From Duganella sp. Root336D2 (GTDB taxonomy: Bacteria > Pseudomonadota > Gammaproteobacteria > Burkholderiales > Burkholderiaceae_D), in contig NZ_LMDB01000022.1 of the NCBI RefSeq assembly GCF_001425005.1, positions 311,264 through 375,263 of the forward strand: a stretch of DNA of 64,000 nucleotides. Direction: 5' to 3'. This document shows positions 1 to 8,596 of the stretch, one piece after another. Below the pieces are notes generated by a model. The model did not search any database. It was given only the letters and a program-made list of their open reading frames with translations, and was not told where the DNA came from. Numbering within the stretch: position 1 is the stretch's first letter; every line of letters begins with the position of its first letter. The position numbers and the translations under genes are program-made.

Positions 1-446
1 CTGAACCAGTCGTTGCCGACCTTGAACTGCACGCTGCGGCCGTCGGCCGAATACTGCGGCGCGGAAGCGTTGGCGGTGCCGCGGCTGATCTGCAGCAGGG
101 CGCCGGATTTCAGGTCGCGTTCGAACACGTCGCCGTTGCGCAGCACGATGGCGCGGGTGCGCTCACGGTTGAACACCATGTTCGGGCTGTCCTGGTTGGA
201 CAGCTCGGAGTCCGCCACCAGGCGCGGTTTGTCGCCGGCCAGGAAGGTATCGCGCAGCGAGGAACCGATGCGCTTTTGTTTATAGAAGATCTGCTTGCCG
301 TCCCAGCTCCACCACGCAGCTTCGACCGGCGTGCCGATCCAGTCCGGGTGGGACATGGCCTGGTCGAGGGTGATAGGGGTTGGGGCTGTGGCAAACGCGG
401 GGGCTGCCAGCAGGGCAGCCAGCATGGGAAGTGCAAGTCGTCGCAT
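1..446 (-). CDS. S9-family (DPP IV/prolyl oligopeptidase-like) peptidase, N-terminus only
   Basis: The gene runs off the left edge of the window, so only the first 148 residues or so are visible. It begins at the ATG complementary to 444-446 with a signal peptide (MRRLALPMLAALLAAPAFA) and continues without a stop. The mature part has WSWDG, FNRER and SADGRSV stretches, typical blades of the DPP4/TolB-like beta-propeller that precedes the alpha/beta-hydrolase domain in secreted S9 peptidases. The catalytic domain lies outside the window, so activity cannot be judged. It is divergent from the S41 peptidase gene. The family call is by resemblance and moderately sure. Confidence 0.6.
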   Translation of the reverse strand, partial: MRRLALPMLAALLAAPAFATAPTPITLDQAMSHPDWIGTPVEAAWWSWDGKQIFYKQKRIGSSLRDTFLAGDKPRLVADSELSNQDSPNMVFNRERTRAIVLRNGDVFERDLKSGALLQISRGTANASAPQYSADGRSVQFKVGNDWF

Positions 447-588
447 GGTCTCTGATGGGAAATGTAGAACTTCGAGGAAGGATTCTAACAGTCGTCCCCT
501 CTACGAAAAGTATCAGGCTTGTAACAGGGTAGCGTCTGCGCCGCCGGGCCTCTAGAATGACGGGCATTCAGCTTATTCAGGAGACAAA

Positions 589-1929
589 ATGGCAAAAAGC
601 CATGTAGCGGCGCTGGTCCTGGCCTTGGTGGCCTCCGGTGCGATGGCGCAGCAACAGCCTGCCATGCAGTGGGAGACCGAGGCGCTTGCCGGGTCTTATA
701 AAGAAAACATCAGTGAGGATGAAAAGATCGCCGGCCTGTCCAAATTGTGGTCGGAGGTGAAATACAATTTCGTCGATACCGCCACACTGGAAAAGCTGGA
801 CTGGGACAGGCTGTACCTGGAAACCCTGCCGCGCGTACGTGCCGCGCGCGGCACCGAAGAGTATTACCGCGTTCTGATGGAAATGGTGGCGAAGCTGAAA
901 GACGGTCATACCAACGTCATGCCGCCAAATGAGCTGTCGGACCGGATGGGCGGCCTGCCGCTGCTGGTCACACGCCCGATCGAGGGCCGCGTCATCGTGA
1001 CCGAGGTACTGGACCCCGGCCTGCGCGCCAAGGGCATCATGCCCGGCCTGGAAGTGGTGGCCGTGGATGGGGCCGAAGTGAAGACTTACGCTGCCCGTGA
1101 AATCACCCCGTATGTGAGTGCCTCCACACCGCAGGACGAAGCCCTGCGCACGTTCGGCACACAGTTCCTGCGCGGCGCAGTTGGCTCCGCGGCGCGCGTG
1201 ACCTTCCGCGATGCCGCCGGCAAGCAGTTCGAGCAGCAAGTTGCCCGCGTCGGCCGCGATGCCCGCAAGGCCGCGACGGTCAATTCACCGTCGTTTGAAT
1301 TCAGCATATTGCAGGGCGACGTGGCCTACGTTTCGCTCAATAGCTTTGATGACAATAGTGCGGCGGATGCCTGGCTGGCCGCCTTCGACGAAATCGCCAA
1401 GTCTTCGGCGCTGGTGATCGATGTGCGCCGCAATGGCGGCGGCAATTCGGATGTGGGCTACAAAATCCTGTCCACACTGGACGACAAGGCTTTCCTGACC
1501 AGCCGCTGGGCCACCCGCGAGTACAAGCCAACCTGGCGTGCCTGGGAGAAGGAGCAGCCGATGTACGCCGAAGCGCCGGACGCGATTCAACCCGACGCGC
1601 AGCGGCAGTACAAGAAACCAGTGCTGGTATTGACCAGTGCTGCCACCTTCTCGGCGGCGGAGGATTTTGCAGTCGCCTTTGACGTCATGCAGCGCGGCAC
1701 CCTGGTGGGCGAGGCGACCGGCGGCAGCACCGGCCAGCCGCTGTTCATCAAACTGCCGGGCGGCGGCAGCGCGCGCATCTGCACCAAGCAGGATACCTAT
1801 CCGGACGGCCGGGCATTCGTCGGCGTCGGTGTACAGCCGCAGCACCTGGTCAAGCAGACCGTTGAGGGCGTTCGGGCGGGCCGCGACGAGGTGCTGGAAG
1901 CAGCCCTCGCTTCACTGCAGCCGAAATAA
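589..1929 (+). CDS. S41-family (C-terminal-processing-like) serine peptidase
   Basis: A secreted peptidase of 446 residues. A signal peptide ends near MAQQQ (residue 21), followed by a helical N-terminal segment, a PDZ-like region at about 115-200, and the S41 catalytic core at about 230-430. The stretch SAATFSAAEDF places the likely nucleophile at Ser355, and GEATGGSTGQP is the conserved glycine-rich loop. AGGAG just upstream serves as the ribosome binding site. It is a single-gene unit closed by a strong terminator hairpin. It probably degrades misfolded or foreign peptides in the periplasm or outside; the exact substrate cannot be read. Confidence 0.85.
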   Translation: MAKSHVAALVLALVASGAMAQQQPAMQWETEALAGSYKENISEDEKIAGLSKLWSEVKYNFVDTATLEKLDWDRLYLETLPRVRAARGTEEYYRVLMEMVAKLKDGHTNVMPPNELSDRMGGLPLLVTRPIEGRVIVTEVLDPGLRAKGIMPGLEVVAVDGAEVKTYAAREITPYVSASTPQDEALRTFGTQFLRGAVGSAARVTFRDAAGKQFEQQVARVGRDARKAATVNSPSFEFSILQGDVAYVSLNSFDDNSAADAWLAAFDEIAKSSALVIDVRRNGGGNSDVGYKILSTLDDKAFLTSRWATREYKPTWRAWEKEQPMYAEAPDAIQPDAQRQYKKPVLVLTSAATFSAAEDFAVAFDVMQRGTLVGEATGGSTGQPLFIKLPGGGSARICTKQDTYPDGRAFVGVGVQPQHLVKQTVEGVRAGRDEVLEAALASLQPK

Positions 1930-1932
1930 AAA

Positions 1933-1966
1933 AAAGCCGCCGGACCAGGTCCGGCGGCTTTCTTTG
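1933..1966. terminator. Bidirectional intrinsic terminator between S41 peptidase and outer-membrane protein
   Basis: A perfect 13-bp inverted repeat (AAAGCCGCCGGAC / GTCCGGCGGCTTT, arms 1933-1945 and 1949-1961) has a 3-nt loop. It is followed by a T-rich tract on the plus strand and a longer T run on the minus strand. It lies between convergent genes and can stop both. Confidence 0.9.
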
Positions 1967-1978
1967 CAAAGCAAAAGC

Positions 1979-2461
1979 TTAGAAGTGGTAAGCCACGCCC
2001 AGGCTGATGATCGATGCGTCGCTGGCAGGCTTCTGCCATTCAACGCGTGCGCTCACTTCTTTGGTGATCGCGTAGTTCAGGCCGATGCCGAACAGGGCGC
2101 GGTTCAGGTGGTCTTTGCCGCCGTCGCCTTTGAATTCGGCGCGGCCGTAGCCCAGACGGCCGTACACAGCCAGCTGGTCAGCTACTGGCATGGAAGCCAG
2201 CACGGAAGCGCTGATGTGGGTGCCCTTGACTTTTTCGGTGCCGAACACGTCGAAGTCGCCCAGCTTGCGGTAGGTACCTTCGATAGCGAAGGTCTCGTCG
2301 ATCTTGTAGCCAGCGAACAAGCCGAAGCCGGTTTCGGTGGACAGGTCGTCGATCTTGGTCGAAGCTACATCGGCGCCGACGTAGAAATTGGTTGGCTCAG
2401 CTGCGGAAGCGGCGAAGGAGGTAGCGGCCAGCAGAGCGGCTGCGGTGATTTGCTTGATCAT
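1979..2461 (-). CDS. Small outer-membrane beta-barrel protein (OmpA/porin-like fold)
   Basis: A protein of 160 residues with a clear signal peptide (cleavage after FAASAAE) followed by alternating amphipathic strands: FYVGADV, GFGLFAGYKI, AIEGTYRKLGDF, LAVYGRLGYGRAEF, ALFGIGLNYAI, SARVEWQK, SLGVAYHF. It ends in phenylalanine, the usual signal for the BAM complex. The size fits a barrel of about eight strands, as in OmpA-like or OmpX-like proteins. No ligand or enzyme motif is seen. It could be structural or an adhesin; the specific role is unknown. Confidence 0.75.
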   Translation of the reverse strand: MIKQITAAALLAATSFAASAAEPTNFYVGADVASTKIDDLSTETGFGLFAGYKIDETFAIEGTYRKLGDFDVFGTEKVKGTHISASVLASMPVADQLAVYGRLGYGRAEFKGDGGKDHLNRALFGIGLNYAITKEVSARVEWQKPASDASIISLGVAYHF

Positions 2462-2552
2462 TGTTAAGTATTCCTATTTCTAGTTAGGTTGCCTGCTCTT
2501 GATACAAGGCAACATACCATTCTAACAATCTTAATTGGGTATTGCAAGTCCA

Positions 2553-2568
2553 CTGTGCGTTCGTACAG
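2553..2568. promoter_or_regulatory. LexA (SOS) box upstream of polB
   Basis: The sequence CTGTGCGTTCGTACAG matches the LexA consensus CTGT-N8-ACAG. It abuts the -10 element of polB and so would occlude RNA polymerase. polB (dinA) of E. coli is a classical LexA target, so position and identity of the gene agree. Confidence 0.85.
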
Positions 2569-2574
2569 TATAAT
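2569..2574 (+). promoter_or_regulatory. -10 element (TATAAT) of a probably leaderless polB promoter
   Basis: A perfect TATAAT ends six bases before the preferred polB ATG (2581). Transcription would therefore start at or very near the A of the ATG. No Shine-Dalgarno sequence is present in the short gap. The -35 region is poor (TTGCAA lies 21 bp upstream). Confidence 0.6.
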
Positions 2575-2580
2575 TTCGGC

Positions 2581-4896
2581 ATGCCTGGTTTTATCCTCAC
2601 CCGCGCCTGGCGCGATGCCCGCGATGGGACGGAAATCGAGTTCTGGCTCGCGACCGACGACGGTCCCCGCAAAATATTGCTCACAGCACAAGCTTCGGTG
2701 GCTTTCGCCGAGGCTGCTTTGCGCGACACCATTGCAATCCTGGTGGCCGGCATGCCGGGCATCGACGTGCGTGAAGTTGCGCTGAAGACATTCCAGCACG
2801 AACCCGTGGTCGGCATCTACGCCAGCCATTACAAGCAGTTGCTGGCGCTGGAGCGCAAGCTGGGCGAGCGCGGCATCCGCCTGTACGAGGCGGACATCAA
2901 GCCGCCGGAGCGCTACCTGATGGAGCGCTTCATCACCGCCGGCGTTGAATTCGAAGGCGGCAAGCTGCGGCCGGCGCCGGAGTATCGCCCGCGCCTGCGC
3001 ATGGTGTCGCTGGATATCGAAACCAGCGCATTTGGCGACCTGTATTCGATCGCACTGGAAGGTTGCGGCCAGCGCCAGGTCTATATGCTGGGCGAGCAGC
3101 CGGACGTTGCGCCTGAAGTAGACTTCTCCCTCGAATACTGCCCGACGCCGCGCCGCGTGATCGAAAAGCTCAATGAATGGTTCCGCGCGCACGACCCGGA
3201 CGCCATTATCGGCTGGAGCGTGGTGCAGTTCGACCTGCAAACGTTGCAAAAGAACGCCGAGAAGTACAAGGTGCCGCTGCTGCTCGGCCGTGAAGGCCGC
3301 CCGGTTGAATGGCGTACCCACCAGGCGCGCGACGGCTATGTGTTCGCCACCATCCCGGGCCGCATTGCCATCGACGGCATCGAGGCCCTGCGCGCCGCTT
3401 CCTGGACCTTCCCGTCCTTCAGCCTGGAGAACGTGTCGCAAGCCTTGCTGGGGGAGGGCAAGGATATCGGCAGCGATTACGACAAGATGGCCGAAATCGA
3501 GCGCCGCTTCCGCGAGGACAAGCCTGCCCTGGCCACGTACAACCTGAAAGACTGCGAACTGGTCACGCGTATTTTCGAGAAGACGCGCGTGATGGACTTC
3601 ATCCTTGAGCGTTCCCACGTGACGGGATTGGTGCCCGACCATATGGGCGGTTCGATTGCCGCCTTCAGCCACCAGTACCTGCCGCGCATGCACCGCGAAG
3701 GCTATGTGGCGCCGAATGTGGGCGAGATTCCGGCCGTTGCCTCACCCGGCGGCTTCGTGATGGATTCGCGTCCAGGCCTGTACGACTCGGTCGTGGTGCT
3801 GGACTTCAAAAGCCTGTACCCGTCCATCATCCGTTCCTTCCTGGTCGATCCGGTGGGCATGGTCGAAGCCGAGGCGGAGGCGGAAGCAGGCGGCGACCCG
3901 GTGCCTGGCATGCGCGGCGCCCAGTTTTCGCGCGCGCACCACTGCCTGCCCGCCATTACCACCCAACTCTGGCAGGGCCGCGATAGAGCGAAGCGCGAAA
4001 AGAACGACGCGCTGTCGACGGCGCTCAAGTTGCTGATGAATTCCTTCGTCGGCGTGCTCGGCTCAACCGACTGCCGCTTTTACCATCCTCAGCTCATTTC
4101 CTCGGTCACGCTGCGCGGCCATGAGTTGCTCAAGCTTACGCGCGAGCTGGTGGAAAAGGAAGGCTACGAAGCGATCTATGGCGATACCGATTCCATTTTC
4201 ATCTGGCTCAAGCGCCCGCATGAAACGGAGGAGGCGCTGGCCATTGCGCGCGCGCTGGTCGCCAAAATTAACAAATGGTGGACCGAGCGCCTGCGCAAGA
4301 AGTACAAGCTGGAATGCCACCTGGAGATCGAGTTCGATACCTATTACCAGAAGTTTTTCATGCCGACCATTCGCGGTACGGACATGGGCAGCAAGAAGCG
4401 CTACGCTGGCCTGACCAGCGACGGCGATATCATCTACCGCGGCCTGGAAGTCGCGCGCAGCGACTGGACCCCGCTGGCGCAGCAATTCCAGCAAGGCCTG
4501 TTTGCCCGGATCTTCCGCAATGAGCCTTACCAGGACTTTGTACGCGACTATGCGCGCAACACCTTGTCCGGTGCGAACGACGAACTGCTGGTGTATCGCA
4601 AGCGCCTGCGTCATCGCCTGGACGAATACCAGGTGAATGTACCGCCGCAGGTGCGTGCCGCGCGCCTGGCCGATGAATTCAATAAGGCGCAAGGGCGCCC
4701 GCTGCGCTACCAGAATGGCGGCCGGATCAGCTACGTGATCACCACCAGCGGCCCGGAGCCGCTGGAAGTGCAGCGCTCACCGATCGATTACCAGCACTAT
4801 CTCGACAAGCAATTGCAGCCGATCGCCGATGCGATCCTGCTGCCGCTGCATGACAGCTTCACTGCCTTGACCACGACGCAGCAGGCACTGTTCTAG
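2581..4896 (+). CDS. polB: DNA polymerase II (family B)
   Basis: SOS-inducible family B replicative/translesion polymerase, 771 residues. The ATG at 2581 is chosen because the product then begins MPGFILTRAWRD like E. coli Pol II; an in-frame TTG at 2542 would precede the promoter. The N-terminal domain is followed by the 3'-5' exonuclease with Exo I DIET (Asp145, Glu147), polymerase motif A DFKSLYPSII (Asp408), motif B KLLMNSFVGVLGS, and motif C YGDTDS (Asp535, Asp537), all intact. The C-terminus QQALF resembles a beta-clamp binding peptide. It is preceded by a LexA box and overlaps the convergent receptor gene by 4 bp. Confidence 0.97.
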   Translation: MPGFILTRAWRDARDGTEIEFWLATDDGPRKILLTAQASVAFAEAALRDTIAILVAGMPGIDVREVALKTFQHEPVVGIYASHYKQLLALERKLGERGIRLYEADIKPPERYLMERFITAGVEFEGGKLRPAPEYRPRLRMVSLDIETSAFGDLYSIALEGCGQRQVYMLGEQPDVAPEVDFSLEYCPTPRRVIEKLNEWFRAHDPDAIIGWSVVQFDLQTLQKNAEKYKVPLLLGREGRPVEWRTHQARDGYVFATIPGRIAIDGIEALRAASWTFPSFSLENVSQALLGEGKDIGSDYDKMAEIERRFREDKPALATYNLKDCELVTRIFEKTRVMDFILERSHVTGLVPDHMGGSIAAFSHQYLPRMHREGYVAPNVGEIPAVASPGGFVMDSRPGLYDSVVVLDFKSLYPSIIRSFLVDPVGMVEAEAEAEAGGDPVPGMRGAQFSRAHHCLPAITTQLWQGRDRAKREKNDALSTALKLLMNSFVGVLGSTDCRFYHPQLISSVTLRGHELLKLTRELVEKEGYEAIYGDTDSIFIWLKRPHETEEALAIARALVAKINKWWTERLRKKYKLECHLEIEFDTYYQKFFMPTIRGTDMGSKKRYAGLTSDGDIIYRGLEVARSDWTPLAQQFQQGLFARIFRNEPYQDFVRDYARNTLSGANDELLVYRKRLRHRLDEYQVNVPPQVRAARLADEFNKAQGRPLRYQNGGRISYVITTSGPEPLEVQRSPIDYQHYLDKQLQPIADAILLPLHDSFTALTTTQQALF

Positions 4897-7646
4897 GGCG
4901 CAGGCGTATAGCGCAGGCCAAACCAGTAGAGCGTCGGGATCGAATGGCTGTCTTTCAGCACCTTGCCGGCTGCGCCGACCGTGCTGGTAAGGCGCTCGCC
5001 GGTCAGGTTCTGCGCCTGCGCCAGCAGGGTAAGGCCTGGCTGGAGTCTATAGCTGGCTTGCAGGTCGACCTGGTGGCGGGGCGCCCAATACAGGTCTTGC
5101 CACTCGATGTCCGGCACCACCGCACGCAAGGCCTGGCCCTGCCGGTTATAGGCGGCGCGCAATTCCAGTGCCCCATTGCCGTAGAAAATCGACAGGTTGC
5201 GCGTCTGGCCGGGTTGGCCTGTCAGGTGACCAATGGTGCGGGTGCGCTTATCGGACTTCAGCACTTCCATGCGGCCTTTGAGCAGGGTCCAGTTGGCGCT
5301 GAAGCCAAAGTCGCGCGCGGCAGGGTGCAGCCACGCCAGCGAATTCACTACCGCGCTGATTTCCAGTCCCTTGATCGAGGCCGACGCGGCGTTGACCGGC
5401 TTCGTTACGACAGCATTCGCATAGCTGACGCCTTCGTAGGTGTAGCCCAGCGAGGAGGCGTTGAAGATTTCGTCCTTGATGTCCTTGTTGAAAACGGTGG
5501 CAGACAGCAGGCCGCCAGCCTGCGGCGGCAGCTTCCAGTTGACGCCAAGATCGGTATTGGTGGACAGGCGCGGCTTGATGTCGGGATTGCCGGCCGTGAC
5601 GGTGACGCCAGTGGCGTTGGCATTCCCGCGCTCACCAGGGTTCGCGAAGTCGATCGAACTGCGCGCCGCATACGAGTCGTAAGCAGGGCGGCCGATGCTT
5701 TGGCTGGCGCCCATTCTCACATCGAGCGATGGCGACCACTGGTAGCTGGCCAGCGCAGAGGGCAGGGCGAAGTGGTAGCGCGACCCGGTGGGCAGGTCCG
5801 TCCATGCACCTGCGACGCGCGCACGGCCGATCGTAGACTGGCGAGTGGAATCCAGGTGCACGCCGAACCGGGTCTTCCAGGCGTTGGCAGCATAGCCAAG
5901 CATGCCGTAGGCGCCGGCAATGCGTTCCGTATGTTCGTAATTGTCCTGGTTGCCCAGGGCGGTCTGGTCCACCGCATTCAGGCCCCCTGCGGCGCGCAGC
6001 GTGTCGACATAAGCGGCTGCGCGCTGCGGATCGATCGTCAACATGTCCAGGCCGGACTGGTTGTATATCAGCCCCGGCCCGACTGGTCCGAGCACGTCGG
6101 ACAGCGTGCCTTGTTTTGCACCGGTATTAGGGGAAAACTGTGTGCGTGAAAGGCTGTAGGAGGATGCATCGCGCGTGAAGCTGGTGCCGACGGCATAGCC
6201 CCAGCCCGGGCCGTCGCCGTTGTGGCGGAAGTCCAGGCGCAGGTACTTGATGTCGTTGCCGGCATTGCGGTGAAAACCGGAATCCGGGCGGTAGTAATTG
6301 AGCCTGTAGTTTTCCAGCTTGTAGTAGGCGGCCGGTGAAATATTAAAGGAGTGATCGAGCGATTCCGTGTTGTAGTCAATCGCGTAATCCGGAGTCGGGG
6401 TGGGCGAGGTATCACCGGTTCCCGGCGGGCTGTTGCGGCTGCCGGTCGAGTATTTGATCATCAGGATGGGCTCGCGGTAGGACGCACGCGAAGCGCCGGC
6501 ACGCAGGCTTGCCACTTGTTGTGCTGCGGTTTCCCAATCCAGTCCGGTTTGCAGCAAGCTGGTGGCAGTGGTGGCTTGCTGCCGCGTGTAACCAACTTCA
6601 ACGTCGCCTGCTGGATAGCGGCCCGAGGTGGCGGCCTGGCCCAGTACTTTCGCGCGGTTGCGCGGATCGATGATGAGCTCATTGCGTTCCATATCGTCAC
6701 GCGATACGAAGCGCCCGCCGGTCGCGAAGCCGCGCAGTGTGCCGGAGAACTTTGCTTCCAGCTTGGCGGCAAGGCCGTATTGCTCGCGGCGATTCTCCGA
6801 ATACCAGTATTTGTCCTGCTGCGGCACGGCAAAGCCGTTGCCCTGGTTTGCCCCGCCCTGCAGGACGCCAGCCGCATTGTAGAAGCTCTCGCTGGTGCTG
6901 TCGGTGGTCATGTGGGCGTTGGCGCTGCTGGCTGTCGCCTGGTAACTGGCCGCTATTACCAGGCCAAACTGCCGCTGCGGGCCGAACGTAGTACTGGCGG
7001 TACCCGCCAGGCGTTGTCCGATGCGGTCGTGGCGGTGCGGACCGGCGGCATCGTTTGGCTTCCCCAGGGCTGCTTCCACGGACAGGAAGTCGCTGCCGCC
7101 AAGTGCGAAGGCGCTGCGCGTCCGCACGTCGATGGCGCCGCCGATGCCGTGTGCGTCCTGGTCGGGCAGGAAGGTTTTCGATACCAGCATTGCGCCGATC
7201 ATCGACGAAGGCAGCAGGTTAAGGCGCGCGCCGCGGCTGGCGGAGCCATTGCCGTTGGCGACGCCGGGCGAAGCGACCGGGATGCCGTCGATCGTGACCG
7301 GGTTATAGGCCGCGCCCAGGCCGCGAATGACTGGTGCGGCGGCTGTATCGCGCGGCCGTTCGTTGTCAAGCACCGGCAGCAAGGCTACGCCGGGCAGGCG
7401 GCGCAGGACATCGAGCGCAGTCAGGTCGGGCAAGGATTGTACGTCGCCTGCGCCTGCCACATCGGCAATGCCGGTGTAAGCAAGTTTGGCGGCAACGGCA
7501 TCCTGCCGCGGGTCGCTGGCGCCGCTGACGATGACTTCCGGGATTGGTGGCTCCTCGGCGGCACGGGCCTGCCCGTGGAAGGCAAGCGTATTGAGGACGG
7601 CGACGGCGATGCCGGCCAAACGGTATTGGTCTTTTACTTCATGCAT
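4893..7646 (-). CDS. TonB-dependent outer-membrane receptor
   Basis: A receptor of 917 residues. Residues 1-30 form a signal peptide ending ...GQARAAEE. The TonB box-like EVIVSG is followed by the plug domain (LDVLRRLPGVALLP, VIRGLGAAYNPVTIDGIPV), then a large barrel ending in FGLRYTP. It would import a large substrate across the outer membrane with TonB-ExbBD energy; the substrate is not evident and no hydrolase lies beside it. It starts 15 bp after a small membrane protein gene on the same strand, which suggests co-transcription. The usual terminal aromatic residue is replaced by a short APAP-like tail (RYTPAP). Confidence 0.9.
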   Translation of the reverse strand: MHEVKDQYRLAGIAVAVLNTLAFHGQARAAEEPPIPEVIVSGASDPRQDAVAAKLAYTGIADVAGAGDVQSLPDLTALDVLRRLPGVALLPVLDNERPRDTAAAPVIRGLGAAYNPVTIDGIPVASPGVANGNGSASRGARLNLLPSSMIGAMLVSKTFLPDQDAHGIGGAIDVRTRSAFALGGSDFLSVEAALGKPNDAAGPHRHDRIGQRLAGTASTTFGPQRQFGLVIAASYQATASSANAHMTTDSTSESFYNAAGVLQGGANQGNGFAVPQQDKYWYSENRREQYGLAAKLEAKFSGTLRGFATGGRFVSRDDMERNELIIDPRNRAKVLGQAATSGRYPAGDVEVGYTRQQATTATSLLQTGLDWETAAQQVASLRAGASRASYREPILMIKYSTGSRNSPPGTGDTSPTPTPDYAIDYNTESLDHSFNISPAAYYKLENYRLNYYRPDSGFHRNAGNDIKYLRLDFRHNGDGPGWGYAVGTSFTRDASSYSLSRTQFSPNTGAKQGTLSDVLGPVGPGLIYNQSGLDMLTIDPQRAAAYVDTLRAAGGLNAVDQTALGNQDNYEHTERIAGAYGMLGYAANAWKTRFGVHLDSTRQSTIGRARVAGAWTDLPTGSRYHFALPSALASYQWSPSLDVRMGASQSIGRPAYDSYAARSSIDFANPGERGNANATGVTVTAGNPDIKPRLSTNTDLGVNWKLPPQAGGLLSATVFNKDIKDEIFNASSLGYTYEGVSYANAVVTKPVNAASASIKGLEISAVVNSLAWLHPAARDFGFSANWTLLKGRMEVLKSDKRTRTIGHLTGQPGQTRNLSIFYGNGALELRAAYNRQGQALRAVVPDIEWQDLYWAPRHQVDLQASYRLQPGLTLLAQAQNLTGERLTSTVGAAGKVLKDSHSIPTLYWFGLRYTPAP

Positions 7647-7661
7647 GTGAAATCAGGGGTG

Positions 7662-8204
7662 CTAATCACGCGGCGTGGAGAGCCGCATTACCCACTTTGT
7701 GAAAAATAGCAGGATCACCGTGCCCGCCAGGTCGCCAAGCCCCATGACGGCAAAGCTGCCCAGTAATTGGCCGCGCCCCTCGTATAAGGCAAACCAGATG
7801 TGATGAAGCAAGGGACTGGCCAGTGAATAGGCGACGGCACAGACCAGCATCTGCCAGGCAGCCAGGTTGGCCAGCGAGCCTTGCAGGTCGAGCCAGCGCC
7901 TGGCGCCAAGGTAGACAAGATAGGGCGCTGCACTGGCAAGGATGCCTCCGGCAAAGGCGCGCACCGGTTCGTGCGGGAACAGGACGAGGAAGCAGTAAAG
8001 CCAGGAAACCGCCAGCAGGCCGATTGCACCTGCTTCGGCAAAAAGCAGGGTGGCCAGCAAGCGCACGCCGGCGGGCAGGTAGATCCAGTTGATACCTTCG
8101 GCGAACTCCAGCTTCTTGAACAGGAGTTCATTGATCAGCAAGGCAGCGCCAAACATCACCATCGTCGCAAAGATCATGGAAAGGTTCTGGCGGATGCTTG
8201 TCAT
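7662..8204 (-). CDS. Integral membrane protein of unknown function (MASE-like helices)
   Basis: A protein of 180 residues with five or six hydrophobic helices and almost no soluble part. The run INWIYLPAGVRLLATLLF recalls the membrane-sensor regions (MASE1 type) of bacterial signalling proteins, but no GGDEF, EAL or kinase output domain follows. It lies immediately upstream of the TonB-dependent receptor (15-bp gap) and downstream of another small membrane protein, on one strand. It may be a stand-alone sensor or an accessory to the receptor. The function is not recognised. Confidence 0.6.
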   Translation of the reverse strand: MTSIRQNLSMIFATMVMFGAALLINELLFKKLEFAEGINWIYLPAGVRLLATLLFAEAGAIGLLAVSWLYCFLVLFPHEPVRAFAGGILASAAPYLVYLGARRWLDLQGSLANLAAWQMLVCAVAYSLASPLLHHIWFALYEGRGQLLGSFAVMGLGDLAGTVILLFFTKWVMRLSTPRD

Positions 8205-8246
8205 GCTAGTCGTTTGTCGTGGACGAATCCCCAGATCTTAACACCT

Positions 8247-8534
8247 TCAGCGCCCGGCAAATGGTGTGCCGAACACACCGACGGCCAGTTCCATCCAGAC
8301 TGCCAGCAATCCGATACCAAGCGCAATTGCCAGTACTGCTTTCTGCACCCTGTTGTCCATGCGGTTTGCCAGAAGCACGTAACTGCCGCCGCTGACCACA
8401 AGCAGCATCCCCGCTGCAAGGAAGTCAAACCAATCCCATCGCACTTCGTCAGTGAACTGCATTGCAATCAAAGGGACGAGCAATATCGTCGCGGCGCCAA
8501 GGCCGACACAGGCCATTTTTTTGGGGATTGCCAT
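8247..8534 (-). CDS. Small three-helix membrane protein, unknown function
   Basis: A protein of 95 residues with a positively charged N-terminus (MAIPKK) and three predicted transmembrane helices (about 8-24, 36-53, 63-85). An AGGAGAGG ribosome binding site precedes the ATG. It is the first gene of a possible three-gene unit with the next membrane protein and the receptor. No conserved motif is recognised. Confidence 0.6.
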   Translation of the reverse strand: MAIPKKMACVGLGAATILLVPLIAMQFTDEVRWDWFDFLAAGMLLVVSGGSYVLLANRMDNRVQKAVLAIALGIGLLAVWMELAVGVFGTPFAGR

Positions 8535-8596
8535 GGTCCTCTCCTGTTCCGGGTGAAGATGTTACTTTATCCGTCCATTGTGAAGCTTGGATGCAC

